Positions 29,721 through 42,232 are shown, counted from the stretch's first letter. The stretch: 64,000 nt of DNA from Merluccius polli (GCA_030340625.1 JAOPHQ010003137.1:119501-183500), one strand, 5' to 3'. A program made the numbers and translations. Notes: generated by a model not told the origin, from the sequence alone.

Positions 29721-30960
29721 TGAGTGTCAGTTCCCTCAAGAATCTTTACAGCGAGTCGTATAGGATTTATTCATATGAGATTGCTGGCCAAGAAGACAGA
29801 CGAACTCACAACATTGGCGAGCAGCGAGTGTGTGTACCCGGAGTGTAGTTTGTTGTGCTTCACGGAGACATGGCTGAATGACAATATACCAGACTGTGCG
29901 ATTGAGCTAGCCGGCTTCACACTAGCAAGAGCGGACAGGGGACAACAGAGCTGTAAGTAGAAAGGAGGAGGTCTAGCCATCTTTGTTAACTTCAAATGGT
30001 GTAATCCTGGAAATGTAAGGGTGACGGAGAGGATCTGTACTCCAGATATAGAGCTACTGGCTGTGGGAATGAGGCCATACTATCTACCTAGGGAGTCCTC
30101 CCACGCTATTGCTGTCGTTGTTTACATACCACCGTTGGCAGGGGCGGCGCACGCTTGTGACACCATCCACTCTACTGTCGTGGGACTACAGACACAGCAC
30201 CTCACAGCCCTCATGACAATCAGCGGGGACATCAATCATGTCTCCCTCTCCAAAACCCTGACCATCTTCACACAGTATGTGAATTTTAAAACCAGGGAGA
30301 ATAAAATCTTGGACTTGCTGTATGCCAATGTGAAGGAGGCATACAGCTCCACTGCCATCTCTCCCCTCGGTAGGTCAGATCACAACCTGATACATCTTGT
30401 ACCTGTACCTATACAAGCCTGTAGTCAGCCTGCAGCCCGCCACCACCAGGACTGTGAAGTTGTGGTCTAGAGAGGCTGAGGAGGCCCTGCAGGACTGCTT
30501 CCAGACCACGGACTGGGACCTCTTCCTGGATGGCCAGGAAGAGGACATTGAGGGACTCTCCCAGTGTATTACAGACTACATTGGTTTCTGTGAGGACAGC
30601 GTTGTACCCACCAAGAAGGTACCCTGTTTACCAAACAACAAATCATGGATTAACAAATACATTAAAGCCCTCCTCAACAGGAAGAAGAGGAATTTCATGG
30701 CAGGAGACAGGAAGGGGATCAGGTCAGTCTAGAAGGAGCTGAGAAGGGAGTTGAGGATGGCCAAGGGAGAGGCTGGAGGGCAAGCTGGAAAAGAACAGTG
30801 CCAAGGAGGGATGAGATGAGATGAAATGGATCACTGGACATAAACTATCAGGTCCAACCATGGGGGAAGCCAGGAACGTGCTAATGAGCTAAACCTGGTT
30901 TTTTTTACTCAACCCCCACCCCAGAGGGCTCAGCGGGACAGTCTGGGCCCCCCTCCACCA
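29721..30960 (+). pseudogene. LINE endonuclease-region fragment
   Basis: Plus-strand frames give the endonuclease domain: LLAKKTDELTTLASSE, then CFTETWLNDNIPD (catalytic Glu in TETW), AGFTLARADR, VVYIPPLAG, SGDINHVSLS (the GDFNH motif with Phe to Ile), ILDLLYANV and GRSDHNLIHL (terminal SDH). The linker that follows includes LWSREAEEALQDCFQTTDWD and ANELN. Frameshifts occur near 29955, 30465 and 30730 and a stop at about 30730. The RT itself is absent here. A related RT fragment lies on the minus strand at 59720-60900. Confidence 0.75.
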
Positions 30961-31070
30961 CCACCCAATCCACACCTCTACCACTGTATTGTCCTCTGCT
31001 ACTGAGGACAATACAGGAGACACTGGGGGTTCTCATAAACCCGATCACGTTGGTAAGAGACGAGCAGAGT

Positions 31071-31244
31071 CTACAGCGTCCGCTCGCAGAGCAGAGTCTA
31101 CAGCATCCGCAGTCTACTGTGAAACAATTCACTCCAAAAAGGGTTAGGGTTAAGGTTATGGTTAGGGTTAGGGTTATGGTTAGGGTTAGCGTAATCTATC
31201 ACCGTGACCAGGTTATTATTGGAGTGAATGGACGCTGTAGACTC
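31071..31244. repeat. Inverted repeat enclosing a telomere-like array
   Basis: GTCTACAGCGTCC at 31071-31083 is mirrored by GGACGCTGTAGAC near 31229-31241, and TTCACTCCA at about 31129 by TGGAGTGAA at about 31219. The loop contains GGGTTAGGGTTAAGGTTATGG repeats (31140-31190), a degenerate (TTAGGG)n array of about eight units. Confidence 0.75.
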
Positions 31245-31304
31245 ATACTAAACATCCCAGAACCAGTTTACACCGGAGTTCTCTTTATTTGGTATGAATG
31301 ACAA

Positions 31305-31938
31305 TAGCCGTTTCTCAATACCAAGTACGCCAAGTTCGGACTTGCGTACTTGGTAGTTCGGACTTGGTAAGTTCGACTCGGGAGTACAAACTTCCGAGGA
31401 CGGGAGGACGCAGTTCGGTCATTCTGCAATTGGAACAGCAGCGGACTTGACGACGTCACCATCTCAGCTCGTCTTGACTGTACATCTACTCCGGTTATTT
31501 TCACTGTAATGTATATTTACAATAAAACGAAATATGATATAAAATACAACCCTGCCTCTTCATTTTAAAAATATTAATATGTATAAATATTTGTATTGTT
31601 CTGTAGCCTACATATCTGTAGCCTGCCCTACATAAAAAGCTAGTGGCGGGAAAAATGATGTTTATGTTGTTGTGGACGTCGGTGAATTAATGAATGAAAG
31701 GAGCAGCTGGTTGGTGCGCGAAATGCATTCTGGGATACTTGGCTGCCCAAGTCCACACAAGTCACCACCCGATGCATCCTCGATAAAATGGGCGGAGCAA
31801 GAACACATCCGGGCATTTGGACTGTACTTGGCTAGATGCGGACTTTGAATTGGAACAGTACTTGGGCTGCGACTGATGACGTTTCACAAGTCCACAAGAA
31901 CACAAGTACGGACAAGTATGCAGATTGAGAAACAGCTA
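31305..31938. mobile_element. MITE with TAGC(C/T)GTTTCTCAAT termini
   Basis: Left end TAGCCGTTTCTCAATACC; right end on the minus strand TAGCTGTTTCTCAATCTG, 14 of 15 bases matching in the first 15. Interior near both ends is full of ACTTGG/CAAGTACG units (31322-31390, 31832-31925). 634 bp, non-coding. Superfamily not determined; no unambiguous target duplication. Confidence 0.6.
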
Positions 31939-31984
31939 ATGTGTCATTCCTTTTGTTTATCTCATTTAACTTCAATGGGAGTGG

Positions 31985-32083
31985 ATTTAAAATAGAATTT
32001 AAAAACTGCGATTAATCGTGAGTTAACTCGCCAATACTATGCGATTAATCAGTTTTTAAAAAATAATCGTTTAACAGCCCTAA
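31985..32083 (-). repeat. Fragment of a GATTAATCG-type hAT end
   Basis: Contains CTGCGATTAATCGTGAGTTA and GCGATTAATCAG, ending ACAGCCCTAA before a (TA)n tract. On the minus strand it starts TTAGGGCTGTTAAACG, resembling the end of an abundant fish hAT family. Only one end is present. Confidence 0.4.
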
Positions 32084-32123
<40 letters not shown>

Positions 32124-33084
32124 AGATAAGATAACTTTATTAATAATGAATTAATATTAATGTGTGTGTATATTCTAAAGTATCATTGTGCACCATTAAA
32201 AGCGCTTAAAATAAAATGTATTATTATTATATATATCCCTGTATATAACTGTGTGTGTGTGAGTTTGTGCGCATGTATGTGTGTGTGTGCGTTTGTGTGC
32301 GCTTGTGCGTGTATGTGTGTGTAAGGGAGATTGATTGAACTGTTGTGTTCCATAATGGGGGGGTAGGAAGCAGTTTCTCAGTTTCAAACACTGACGTGAA
32401 GTGAAAGTCCTTAATTTACGGTCATGATAGCAACGTGGTTGTTGTCATGAATAATGTGTTTTTATTTCTGCCATAATTTATTTACAAGACACCATTACAA
32501 AGACAACTGGCTCTTGTGAGGATGTAATTTAAACCATAAATCAGTTAAGAGAAACAGGAAATATGACTTTGATTACAGATTCTCAGAGATGTGCAAAATC
32601 AGAAAGTAGGAAAAGCATTTCCCCATTTCCATCTCTATATCTAGAAGAATAACATAAATAGAGATACAAGACAGGACACCTAATCAATTCAGATATTTTG
32701 GCAATGAAAAAATCAAGAAAGTGATTTGTCAAATTTAATTTCAGCCTGTTCGTTTTTTTTTCTTCCTGTACGCATTGGGAAGTCGGACGGAATTGGAAAC
32801 AAATGTTCTAAGCCAACGTCCGCCTCCCTCATTAGCCAAATTACACACAGAGATTTATAAGCTATGAAAGAAATTATGTAAACATGAAAAAAAAACCTTC
32901 CACAGAAAAAAAGAAAAAAACCTGATGGAAAAAAAAGACATAAGAGTAAAAGTCAGTGTTGGTGACATTGTTCATCGACACATAATGGGCCCATCTGTCA
33001 CTAGTAGTAGAGGCGGAAGAAAATACAGTGATTCACTCATGATTTGTCACTGGCAGGATGCACTGATAGCAGCTAGGAAGTATA

Positions 33085-33123
<39 letters not shown>

Positions 33124-34905
33124 GTGCGTGCATGCGTGTGTGTGTATGTGTGCAGGCCCTGCATGTGTAAATTGAACTGATACACCTAATGGAGAAAGAG
33201 CCACACAAGGCGTGGACCTGTTTAGATTAGAGTCCAGGCCTCCAACACTTGTTTTATAGACTGCCTGGCTGTCATGTTGAAAAGGTCAGGTTCTGTGGTT
33301 TAACTTCCAAGAGAAGAGACATTGAGAGGTGTGTGGTGGTCATCCTGTATACCAAATCCCCATTCAGAGCCACACACACAAACACACTATCTCTGTTTTT
33401 TGTGTGCCACATGCTGTCAACCTCAAAGGATTATCCAGATGTAATTTGTTTGATATATTGGCTCAGTAATGCCATGTGTTTGCATAAAGCATACGGTATG
33501 CTTAGTGCAGACATTGGTGTGTGCTGGAAGATGTAGGAAATCAACGTCCAAATCAATCTGGTCCCTTGAGACCATGTTTATGTTGAACTTGTCATGCCAG
33601 AGAATGTTGCTTGTGTGTATGTGTGTGTGTGTGTGTGCTCCTATACCCCTCACCACCCATCCCCCACCACCAGTCCCTTTACCAAGACTATCACCATGTC
33701 CAAATGGATTATGATAATCAGAATGTGTCAATTATTGCAAGAAAAAGAAAAAACATTTTATAATGTTTTTCTGTGTTATCTTTCTATTTCATCATAAAAT
33801 GCCTTGCTGTAATGGCTGATATACAAATATATATTCCAGTAAGACTTGTATATAAAGACAATATGTTCTCTATACACCAGATGTGTTTCTTGTGGGGTTT
33901 TTTTACAGACCTTTTGCATAGGTCTTGACATTTGCAGATGACGAGTGGGTGTCTAATACACTGCTGCAGTAGCTATTGGCTGTGTAGCGAGGGGTGGGGT
34001 GCGGGTGTGGTGAGCATGGGGTTGGGGGCTGCTATGTTTGAAATAGCAGCTGATATCTGAGTAAACAGGATTCATATTATTCTTTATTGTGCGCCACAAG
34101 AGCTAAGCCTCTCTCCCTCCCCCTCCCCCTTTTGGCGGGGCCCAAAGAGAAAGATAAAGGGAAAATTCTTAATGTCAATGTGAATGAAGCAGCATGGCCA
34201 GGCATGTATGTGCCCCCCCCCCCCCCCCATCTCCTATCTATACTCCTGGGACGTTGTTGCAGTCCCCTGTTTCTAATATCCTGTCTGATGGGCCTATGTG
34301 CTAGTGCATACTAGTTTCTATGTGTGTGTGTGTTTCTGTGTGTCTGGTGATATGGTTCCTCTGTGTACACTTGTTGGGTATTTGTGCACCAATGGGATTA
34401 ACATGACCAGGTTAATAAGAGCCACATACTGTATTACTACTATAATACTACGACTCATACTATGACTACAACAATCACTTGTCTATCTTGTGTCTTAATG
34501 TTTCTTTTTGCATGACGAGGAAGAATATCCATAGCTACGTACTTGAACTGCGACTTATCTCCATCTTTATGTCCACACAAGCAAGCAAGAAAACTCACTT
34601 CATGTGTTTCCTTCTCACCTGGTTGTGGTTGTTGTTAAAGTAACTCAAGTAAGTCTGTCTATTGCCTAGTTACACTTTTACTTAATAACATGTTGTCCTT
34701 CCAACGAGTTGCCCTATCTAACCTTTTCTTCGCACCCTATCTTTTTTTTAAAGTTGAGCTAATGTATCCTCGGGGAACTGATCTATCACTCCCTCCCCCT
34801 CCCCCTCTCCTCCATCTGCTCCTCTCTCTCTGTCTTGCCAGTGACAAGTGCATTTTTCCTCACGTTGTTCCAATTACCAACTATTAGATGCCGTGATTGA
34901 TACAC
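32084..34905. other. No gene seen; simple repeats
   Basis: Simple repeats: (TA)n at 32083-32123, TG-rich at 32250-32325, (GT)n at 33090-33120 and 33608-33640, poly-C at 34213-34228. No coding domain on either strand. Confidence 0.55.
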
Positions 34906-35099
34906 AGCCACAGATCAGTGTGCATGTGGATGTACTGTGTGTGTGTGTATGTATGTGTGTGTGTGCCTGTGTGTGCACACTGCAGGCTAATTACCAAATC
35001 CCCAGATGAATGACAGCGTACGGTGCAGTCGGTGCGAAGCCGGCGCGTCAAACAGCAAGCAGGACTCGGCATAGATCAAGATGCCGACATGGCTCGTTA

Positions 35100-35205
35100 A
35101 CCTCCAATGTGTGTGTGTGTGCGTGTGTGTGTGTGAGAGAGAGAGTGAGTGAATAAGTGGGAGGGAGGGAGGGAGGGAGTGGCCACATGTGAGTGTGTGT
35201 GTGTA

Positions 35206-35283
<78 letters not shown>

Positions 35284-35325
35284 TTGCCACATGTGTGTGT
35301 GTGTGTGTGTGTGCCTGCATGTGTG
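35100..35325. repeat. Compound (GT)n/(GA)n microsatellite
   Basis: GT units at 35108-35134, GGGA units at 35160-35178, GA units at 35209-35283, then GT units again to 35313. GCCACATGTG-type motifs flank the GA block on both sides (35181 and 35285), indicating an internal duplication. Confidence 0.95.
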
Positions 35326-36336
35326 TGAGGAGACTTCACACCTGTAATTGGAGAATAGCCCACTTGCGCACCGATGGAGACTTGAGGCACTGCTAGGAGT
35401 GATTTTCCAAGCATGTTGCAAATGATAAAATGTACAGTTGTAATTGTTTATCACAGCCTGGGTGTGCAGTGATTTTCCTGACTTGCGCCCCGTCTCTCTC
35501 CCCATCCCGCATTACAATAGAAAACAGTAACTTTGTCAAAAGATTTTGTCATATTTTGCCACTGACTACAAGAAAACTGAATAATGCATTCAGGACAGAT
35601 TGCTTATTTTTGATACTTTGTCCTTAGCCTTGCCTTTCTAATCAGGTCTTTTTCATCTAGCTGCCATGTTATGTGGCATTCCTCTTCTTTGAGTTTTTCC
35701 TTGTCCGTTTAGAGTTAGGGGTTGTCATCAAATAGTATCTGAATGTGGCCTTGTTAAGCATTTTGGGGCTGGTAATTTTTTTGGGGTAAAAAGCACTATA
35801 TAATCAAAACATGAATACAACATCAAACAAAAATTATATCAGGCATCTTTCCAAAAAGTACAATTACCATGCCACGTTTGTGTTTGTGCCAGTAATACAG
35901 AGACAGTGTTTGCCTTCAAAAATCCTACCGTTATTGTATGATTTGTATGCACAAAACAACAGTTTTCTTGTTGTTGTTTTTGTTTGTATTGCAACTCTGT
36001 TGAGAAAAAAATGCAAGCCTGTAGGAATAAAGGAAATACATGCAAGGTCGAGTTTTCATTCCGAATTACATTGATCACTTTGTCCGCTTAACTGCACCAG
36101 AAAAACACATTCTGATGCTGTAGATAGAAGCTGAGCCTGTCCGTTCCAAGCTGGAGGGACAGGTGCAATTAAAATGAAAAATCCCATGGAGTTTCACAAT
36201 AAAGCCTTGATTAGCTGACAAGTGATTACTCAGTCACCATGGGAACCACGTTACAGCGATGTGACACGGTGGCGCACATACGTGCCTATACCTGAATGCC
36301 TCCATGTATTCCTCCATGCAAACACTACATCTTCTT

Positions 36337-36374
<38 letters not shown>

Positions 36375-36837
36375 CGAATAATGATTTAAAAATTATTAGC
36401 ATCTGAAAACCTTCCTTCTGTAGAGTTATTGTTCCTTTTTAGGGTAATTGCCTTTCTAAGTTTCCAGCTGAAAGTGAAAAAGATATAATGTTATTAGTTT
36501 TGCGACATTACAATTCATGCATCACCCACACAGACCATAGCGACTTACATACTGCAGCACATCCCCTCAAGCAATAGTGCAGGCATGGAAGTGGTTTTAC
36601 AATGTGCAGCCTACCAAAGGCCCATTTTATCCTTATGAAAAAGGAAACCTTACCTTCAAAAGAAAAGTGGTAGTGGGTAATCTTTCATATTTTGCACACT
36701 TTTACAGGCAAAAAAGGTACACACACACCATCTCCAAACTGGGGGGGGTGGGGGGGCTAGAGAGGAGGGATGGGTTGTTTTTTTCCTCTCATCTAGTCCC
36801 CATTCTCCCTCCTTCTCACATTTCTCACACAGCTACA

Positions 36838-36888
<51 letters not shown>

Positions 36889-36945
36889 ACTCAAACACAC
36901 ACTCACACTCTCTCTGGAACACAGACACACTCACACACTCACACA

Positions 36946-36976
<31 letters not shown>

Positions 36977-37469
36977 GTTGTCGCAGCTCATCTTCTCATG
37001 TGAGCAGTGATTGCTCCGTGCCAGAGTGCAGTTTTCCTACATTAAGTTGAATAGAATTGGACTAGAATTGGTGTGACGAGGGAAGGAGGGGAACAGAAGC
37101 GTAGTTTGTCAGGATGTTAAAGGGGGCGTTGACTAATTGACTGCTAATTAAGTAAATTGTCTAATTACGCTGACAGTTAATTTGGCTAAGCTAGCACAGC
37201 ATTCTTGGGAATGTTTTTTCCCCTTGTATATTAGATATTTAACATATTTTCACTACCACTGGCCTTTATGCAATCCAATGTTTAAACCTAAAAGGTGGGT
37301 TGATTTCTGGGGCTGAGGTACCATTTGTGGTAGTAGCCAAGAATAACCATGACTGAGAGTAGCTAGCCAAACATTGCTCTGCAAAGACAAATATAAACCA
37401 AACTGCACACTTGGACATTTACTCAATGCCAAACTTTTCATGACAAAAACATAATTCTGTCAGAAATCA
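35326..37469. other. No gene seen; CA repeats
   Basis: Contains (CA)n(TA)n at 36338-36375, (CA)n at 36838-36886 and 36936-36977. No coding domain found. It ends at the left terminus of the EnSpm element. Confidence 0.55.
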
Positions 37470-37488
37470 CACTGTTAAAAAGGATTTG
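37470..37488 (+). repeat. EnSpm left terminal inverted repeat
   Basis: CACTGTTAAAAAGGATTTG; pairs with 50936-50954. Confidence 0.8.
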
Positions 37489-37747
37489 GGCTTTTAGTCA
37501 GTAGGACTGTTGTTGTCATGCTGGTTGAACAAATTTCCCATCACAACAAAGTATGAAGAGTTCCAACAACTTCAACTTGAAACGTACGTGAAAACGTATA
37601 CAAAACTCAAAATAATCCCCTCAATGAACTTCATAAAATACGTTACCCTGGGAATTTCAACTAATACGCATGCGCCCGCAATATGACCTCACGCGCACTC
37701 GCGTGGCAATTTGAAAGCAGAAATTGACGGACGTCTTTTTTCCTCGG

Positions 37748-37800
37748 AGCGGGGTATTTATACTCTTTGGCGGGGACCGTTGTTAACAAGTAAGTACATT
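37748..37800 (+). promoter_or_regulatory. Possible promoter and first non-coding exon of the transposon
   Basis: TATTTATA-like box (GGTATTTATACTC, 37753-37765) about 30 bp upstream of GACCGTTGTTAACAAGTAAGTAC, which contains the splice donor AAGTAAGT at about 37789-37796. Near the left terminus this suits a transposon promoter feeding spliced downstream exons. No transcript evidence. Confidence 0.3.
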
Positions 37801-38286
37801 TTAATTTACTTAAGTTAGTCCATCGATAGGCAATGTGAATTAATCGTCTTATGTCCGCCAACACACGTTTTGATGGATATTTCATGTTACGTTCGTTTTA
37901 GGAAATACGTTAGCATCATGGTTGTCATGATAGCGCTAGCTCGCTAGCTAGTTAGCCACGAGTTGGAAACAATATAAAATATTCTTCATATTCTCTTCAT
38001 GTTCGTGTTGTGTTTAGGTGTAACGTTCACAGTTACTCAGACACGGAAACGTCTTTAACGGTTTTATTTGGGTACAACACACGGTCGTTATTCCAGGCTA
38101 CGACAACGCGTGACGTCGCTCTACAGGCGCTGTCAGCAGTTAAAGGCCATGGTGCAGGTTAAACACCACTTTCGATTAATGGGTACATAAAGCACTCAAG
38201 ATATGTATATGAAGTTAGAAATGTCTCCAAAATTGTGTTAAAGTGTAGTTTTTGGTCGTAACGGTTATTTTTAGCGCAATTCGGCG

Positions 38287-38308
38287 ATGACGTCACATCG
38301 GTGAGACG
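38287..38308 (+). promoter_or_regulatory. CRE-containing 22-bp element, forward copy
   Basis: Contains TGACGTCA (38288-38295) followed by CATCGGTGAGACG. An exact inverted copy lies at 42233-42254. It sits 35 bp upstream of an ATG (38343) that may begin the P2X7-like gene. CRE sites bind CREB/ATF factors. Confidence 0.55.
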
Positions 38309-38342
38309 TGGTGGAAGTAGCCTCAGCCTTGTACTAGAACTA

Positions 38343-39132
38343 TGGCGTCTAACTGGGATGAGGAAGAGGTGGCAAGACCCGCAAATAACATTTATGTTAG
38401 CATAGCCATATCATTTCGAACCGGTCAGAAGTGAGAGGGCGAATGAGAGCCGATGGCCGTCAAAGACAATGAAATGCATGGTCAGAGGAGAATGAGTGGA
38501 GAGTTGGCGAAGTGTCCTGGTCAGTCGCTAGCTACCATTTAGATCGCAGCAACGAGCGCTGGAGCGGTCTATGAACAGCAGTGCATACAATAACACTTTT
38601 TCCCCATCAGGGTACTGCTTACCGGGAGAGGGAGAGTAGTAAGCGTGTCTGTGCGGGCGGTGTCGTCCCATGGAAACTGTGGTGGAGAGCTTGTGTTGTA
38701 GGGAAGTGAGTGCGTTTTGGTCGAGGAGCTCACCCCGCGGCCAGCAGATGTAAGGTTCCTAACTCAGCATCCAGGATTTGAGGCATGCTGCCTGAATCCG
38801 TTTGTGCTAAAGATAACCTACTCACATTTCAGGCAGGATCATGGTCCCCTTCAAGCCAGCAGGCACGAGTATGTTCATTGTTTGTTTATTTTACCATTAC
38901 TAGACTAGAGATGTGTTGCATAAACATGCATGACAAACAGGTATACAATTAAGTTTCCAACCTACTTATCCCTAGGCAATACCGGTACACAGCGTACAGG
39001 CAGGCTATACGCTGGCCTTATGGCGTTCTCGGTGTTCATAGAAGGAAGCCTCTACCCTCCTGTCTGGTTTCAACCATCAGGCTACAATTTCAGAGTGACC
39101 TATCATGGCTTTCAATGGCCTCGTTTGGATGA
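38343..39132 (+). pseudogene. P2X7 C-terminal-domain-like gene, broken
   Basis: Resembles the cysteine-rich cytoplasmic 'ballast' domain of P2X7, seen as stand-alone small genes in fish. Possible first exon ATG 38343 (MASNWDEEE). Then CLCGRCRPMETVVESLCCRE (about 38650-38712); a one-base shift; then LTQHPGFEACCLNPFVLKI (about 38757-38816) to donor 38869 (CACGA|GTATGT). Acceptor TTATCCCTAG at 38975, next exon 38976-39132 reading YRYTAYRQAIRW, VLGVHRRKPLPSCLVSTIR and ending at TGA. The two exons join in phase, and the cysteine pattern C-x2-C..CC..CC fits the zinc-binding ballast domain. Upstream of CLCG the frame has stops, so at least two lesions. No channel domain is nearby. Confidence 0.6.
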
Positions 39133-40822
39133 CAATGAATAAAAACCATATTGGCACAACATGAATAAAATCAAGTATTTTTCAGTTCAAGAATTATGTC
39201 ATGCTTGTTCTGTTGTGATCGCTCAACGGCCCTGTGTGATAAAATACACAGAACACGTACATTCCAATGAAAACAGTTTATTAGTTTATCCCAAGTATAT
39301 TACTGAACAAAGAGACAGGTTGGAAAGTTCCTGATAAAGTAAACAAATCACAAAAAATGGTTAGGCACAAAAAGAATCAACATGTATAAGTGTGGTCAAC
39401 ATGTAAGTGTGGTCTTACCCGAGGGTCAGCTCTCTCTCTCACACATGCATGCATACATACATGCAGTGATATCAAAAGCACATAGAGCAAGACCAAAGAC
39501 AAGCACACACAGAGGTCCTTTTCGGGTTATCATTCCTTACTCCCTTTCCTACTAATACTACAAGGAATTATGGGGAAAAGTGTCAAATGGAGATGTAAAG
39601 GGAGCATTTTTGCAACATTTCCTTGATTGTAATCTTGTGCGAAAATCAGAATCCGAAAAGGACCTGTAGACAAGGCACTACCAGGTACAATGATTGGTAA
39701 GCTATGTTGAATTGTATAAAAGACATTTCATGCAAACAAAATAAATAAAACCACAGCACACACAATGAGCAGCAGGCAGACATGCAGCATGCAGAACCCC
39801 TTGCAAAACCACATGGGGTACAGTGACTAAAGACAGGCACAAGAGCAGCGAGGTCCCACCACCAACAACTAAGTAAAAAAAACAAAGCAATAAACGGCAC
39901 ACAAAGAGAAAACATAACATGCAGCATGCAGAAAACCACCACCAAGCCGTTGCTAGCTAACTGCTGGTTCTGCATTAGCCAGTTTTATGCTTTAAAATAT
40001 TTCTAGGGAGACTATGTATCGCAATAACAATTAATGTCTGTTTGAATCTGTACAATGCCTAAACTTGAATTCTAAATTCTGTTTATATAACAGCTTTGGA
40101 CTTGGATGTAGATCATATCCATACTGTCAAGTACAATCTGTCTTGTATCTAGTTAAACTTTCAACTTTGTGGGCATTTATCACACCCATAATTAATTGGT
40201 ATTTTGCATAAATGTAACTCTATGAATGATAAATGTTTAAAGGTATTGGTTGGGATATGTGAGCATTGGAGCACATTGTGGGATCCGAAATACGAGACAC
40301 CATGTTCCTGTGGAGCATTGGCTGGTTTTGCCAGAAACATTGGTAGCCACATGATGCACAGACCTAGATATGTAAAAAAAAAAAAAAAGAAAAAAAAAAG
40401 AGTAATCAACAGTATATCAGGTTTCAATATAGAGTAAGTACGGTACATTACTGGTCAAATGTTTTCAATGAAACACACATGATGTTTATGATGGCATCAT
40501 AAACCCACAGCCTAAAGCCTGGTACATACATTGTAAATTAACTGGCAAGACAAATTTGAATGTGGGCAGACAGTCAGGGCTATCACATTTTAATTAGATA
40601 TTCTGATTTTCTAATCAGATATGGCCTGCTGTGTATACAAAACCTACTATCCGACTTCTCACAACAGGCCGGACAGAGGGCAAACAGGCTCATGAGCACC
40701 TCTTGGCAAACAATGAATTTGTCAATGCCACTACAACAAAAAAGAGAGCGGGGGGGAATTCAATTCTACCAGATGCACAAAAAGGAAAATGCAAAGTTGG
40801 TCTATGTTGGCTTTAAATTATC
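39133..40822. other. Inside EnSpm, no gene seen
   Basis: No homology recognised. Holds an A-run (40375-40399) and short CATG repeats (39447-39462). A hydrophobic 109-codon minus-strand frame (39646-39975) looks like chance. Confidence 0.45.
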
Positions 40823-41985
40823 TCACTTTTGGTGGGGGTCACAGGTGTGAGATGGCTCCTCCTCACACAATTCCTCCTCATCCTCAGACATATGTCCTCC
40901 AGGCACCCACGATGAATCGCTGATGACAGACGGATCATCTTCATCATCGGTCTGTTCAGGACTAGTGAGGGGGGGGGGAGTTTGGGTCTGTGTCCCCACG
41001 CTGACCATCTTGGGCTTCAGGTTCACCTGCACAGCTGTGGCAGAGGTAGTAAACATACCCAAACATATGACAATCATGGCAAATCTACGTGGTTATGTTT
41101 TGACATAGGCTATGTATTAATTTCATCTGTGTATGGAAATGTCCTGTATGCATAGATTTTGGAAACGTATGTTTTAGACAGCATATCGACCACCCAAAAT
41201 ACAACATTTACCGTGAGACCTTCCATGGGGCTTCACATTGCACTGTGTCCCAGTGTCGCAAGTGGAGGGCAAGGGGTCATTCACGTCGACACTGTCCGCG
41301 GTCTCCTGCTGTGCAGCATCGATCAACATCTTGCGCAAACAAATTCGAAAGGGTCAGCGACACAGTCACGTTTAATACATAAGAGAACCGTAATAGTCAA
41401 ACACACGCGCTGTTGTGAAAGCCGCTTGACGATCACCAGTGATCCAAACAAACACTAGCCATGGTGCTTTCTAGTTAGATACGACAAGCTTTTGGACATT
41501 TACTTCAGGACAATTTAGTTTCATGAATCACGAAATGTGCTTTTCTAATCTCAGACTGATCATGACTGTAGTGGAGGCGGTGTCAGAGGGAACACGGTAT
41601 AGTATGCACAGGGTTAGCTAACGCGCAGATAAACAGTACGTGCATTAGCATGAGGCTTACCGTAGCATCTCTGCTTTCTTGGTGCCTCTCGGTGTGGTAG
41701 CGGCAGGCAGAGAGGTGCTGTGCAGACGGCCCGGTGGTCGGAATCAGCTTTGCCAGCCTCTTGGTCTTCAACCCGAGTGATACCATTCTGGCGTCCTCTT
41801 CGTCGTAGTCCTCCTCCTTGAAATGCGCGCTGCAAATCTTGGTATTGGCGGTGACGGAGGTCATTGAAACATGTGCCCGCCTAACTCGGACAAAGTGGAC
41901 CCACTGTCGAAGGGTTGCCTTGTCCTTCGGGAAGCCATGGAGCTGTGTCCAGTTTACAACCGGCACAAGCACAGTAGCCGGGCAT
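40823..41985 (-). CDS. THAP-domain gene, three exons (passenger of EnSpm)
   Basis: Minus strand. Exon 1 (41985-41661): MPGYCACAGC starts a THAP finger, but one base is shifted before LHGFPKDKATLRQWVHFVRV; KICSAHFKEEDY supplies the C-x2-H half. Donor ACG|GTAAGC. Exon 2 (41329-41212): acceptor GCGCAAG, MLIDAAQQE to TGTQCNVKPHG, donor ACG|GTAAAT. Exon 3 (41034-40823): acceptor TGCCACAG, VQVNLKPKMVSVGTQTQTPP, an acidic DDEDDPSVISD stretch, stop TGA at 40823. Exon phases agree throughout (0, then 1). Initiating at the internal ATG 41972 gives 213 intact codons lacking the first zinc cysteines; initiating at 41985 needs one frameshift. THAP proteins bind DNA; no catalytic domain is seen. Confidence 0.65.
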
Positions 41986-41993
41986 TATACCGG

Positions 41994-42135
41994 TTCGAGG
42001 GTGTATCTATCTAGCTATCTAGCTATCTGTCTATGCTACGCTATGCTATCTGGCTATCTCTCTCCATGTATCTATTTATCTATCGTTCTATGCTGTCTAT
42101 CTAACTGTCTATCTATCTATCTCTCTATCTAGGCT
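41994..42135. repeat. (TATC)n-type tetranucleotide repeat
   Basis: Degenerate CTATCTAT array just upstream of the THAP start, with interruptions such as GCTACGCTATG. Confidence 0.9.
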
Positions 42136-42232
42136 ATATATATGTATTTATCTGTATAATCTGCTGAACAATCTCTTACTAGTCTCTCTCTACTCGTCTC
42201 TCTCAATGGTCTCACGGCGGGCTTTGGTCTGT

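Noticed and set aside
31139..31192. Chromosome-end telomere
   Set aside because: Only about eight degenerate units, internal, and enclosed by an inverted repeat.
34987..35505. 172-codon minus-strand frame
   Set aside because: Runs through (GT)n and (GA)n repeats; SLSLSL and HTHTHT text only.
36577..37050. 157-codon plus-strand frame
   Set aside because: The second half is (CA)n repeat translation; the first half has no recognisable domain.
39646..39975. Hydrophobic 109-codon minus-strand frame, possible membrane protein
   Set aside because: Cys/Phe/Leu-rich without a conserved motif; overlapping frames look similar, so chance is likelier.
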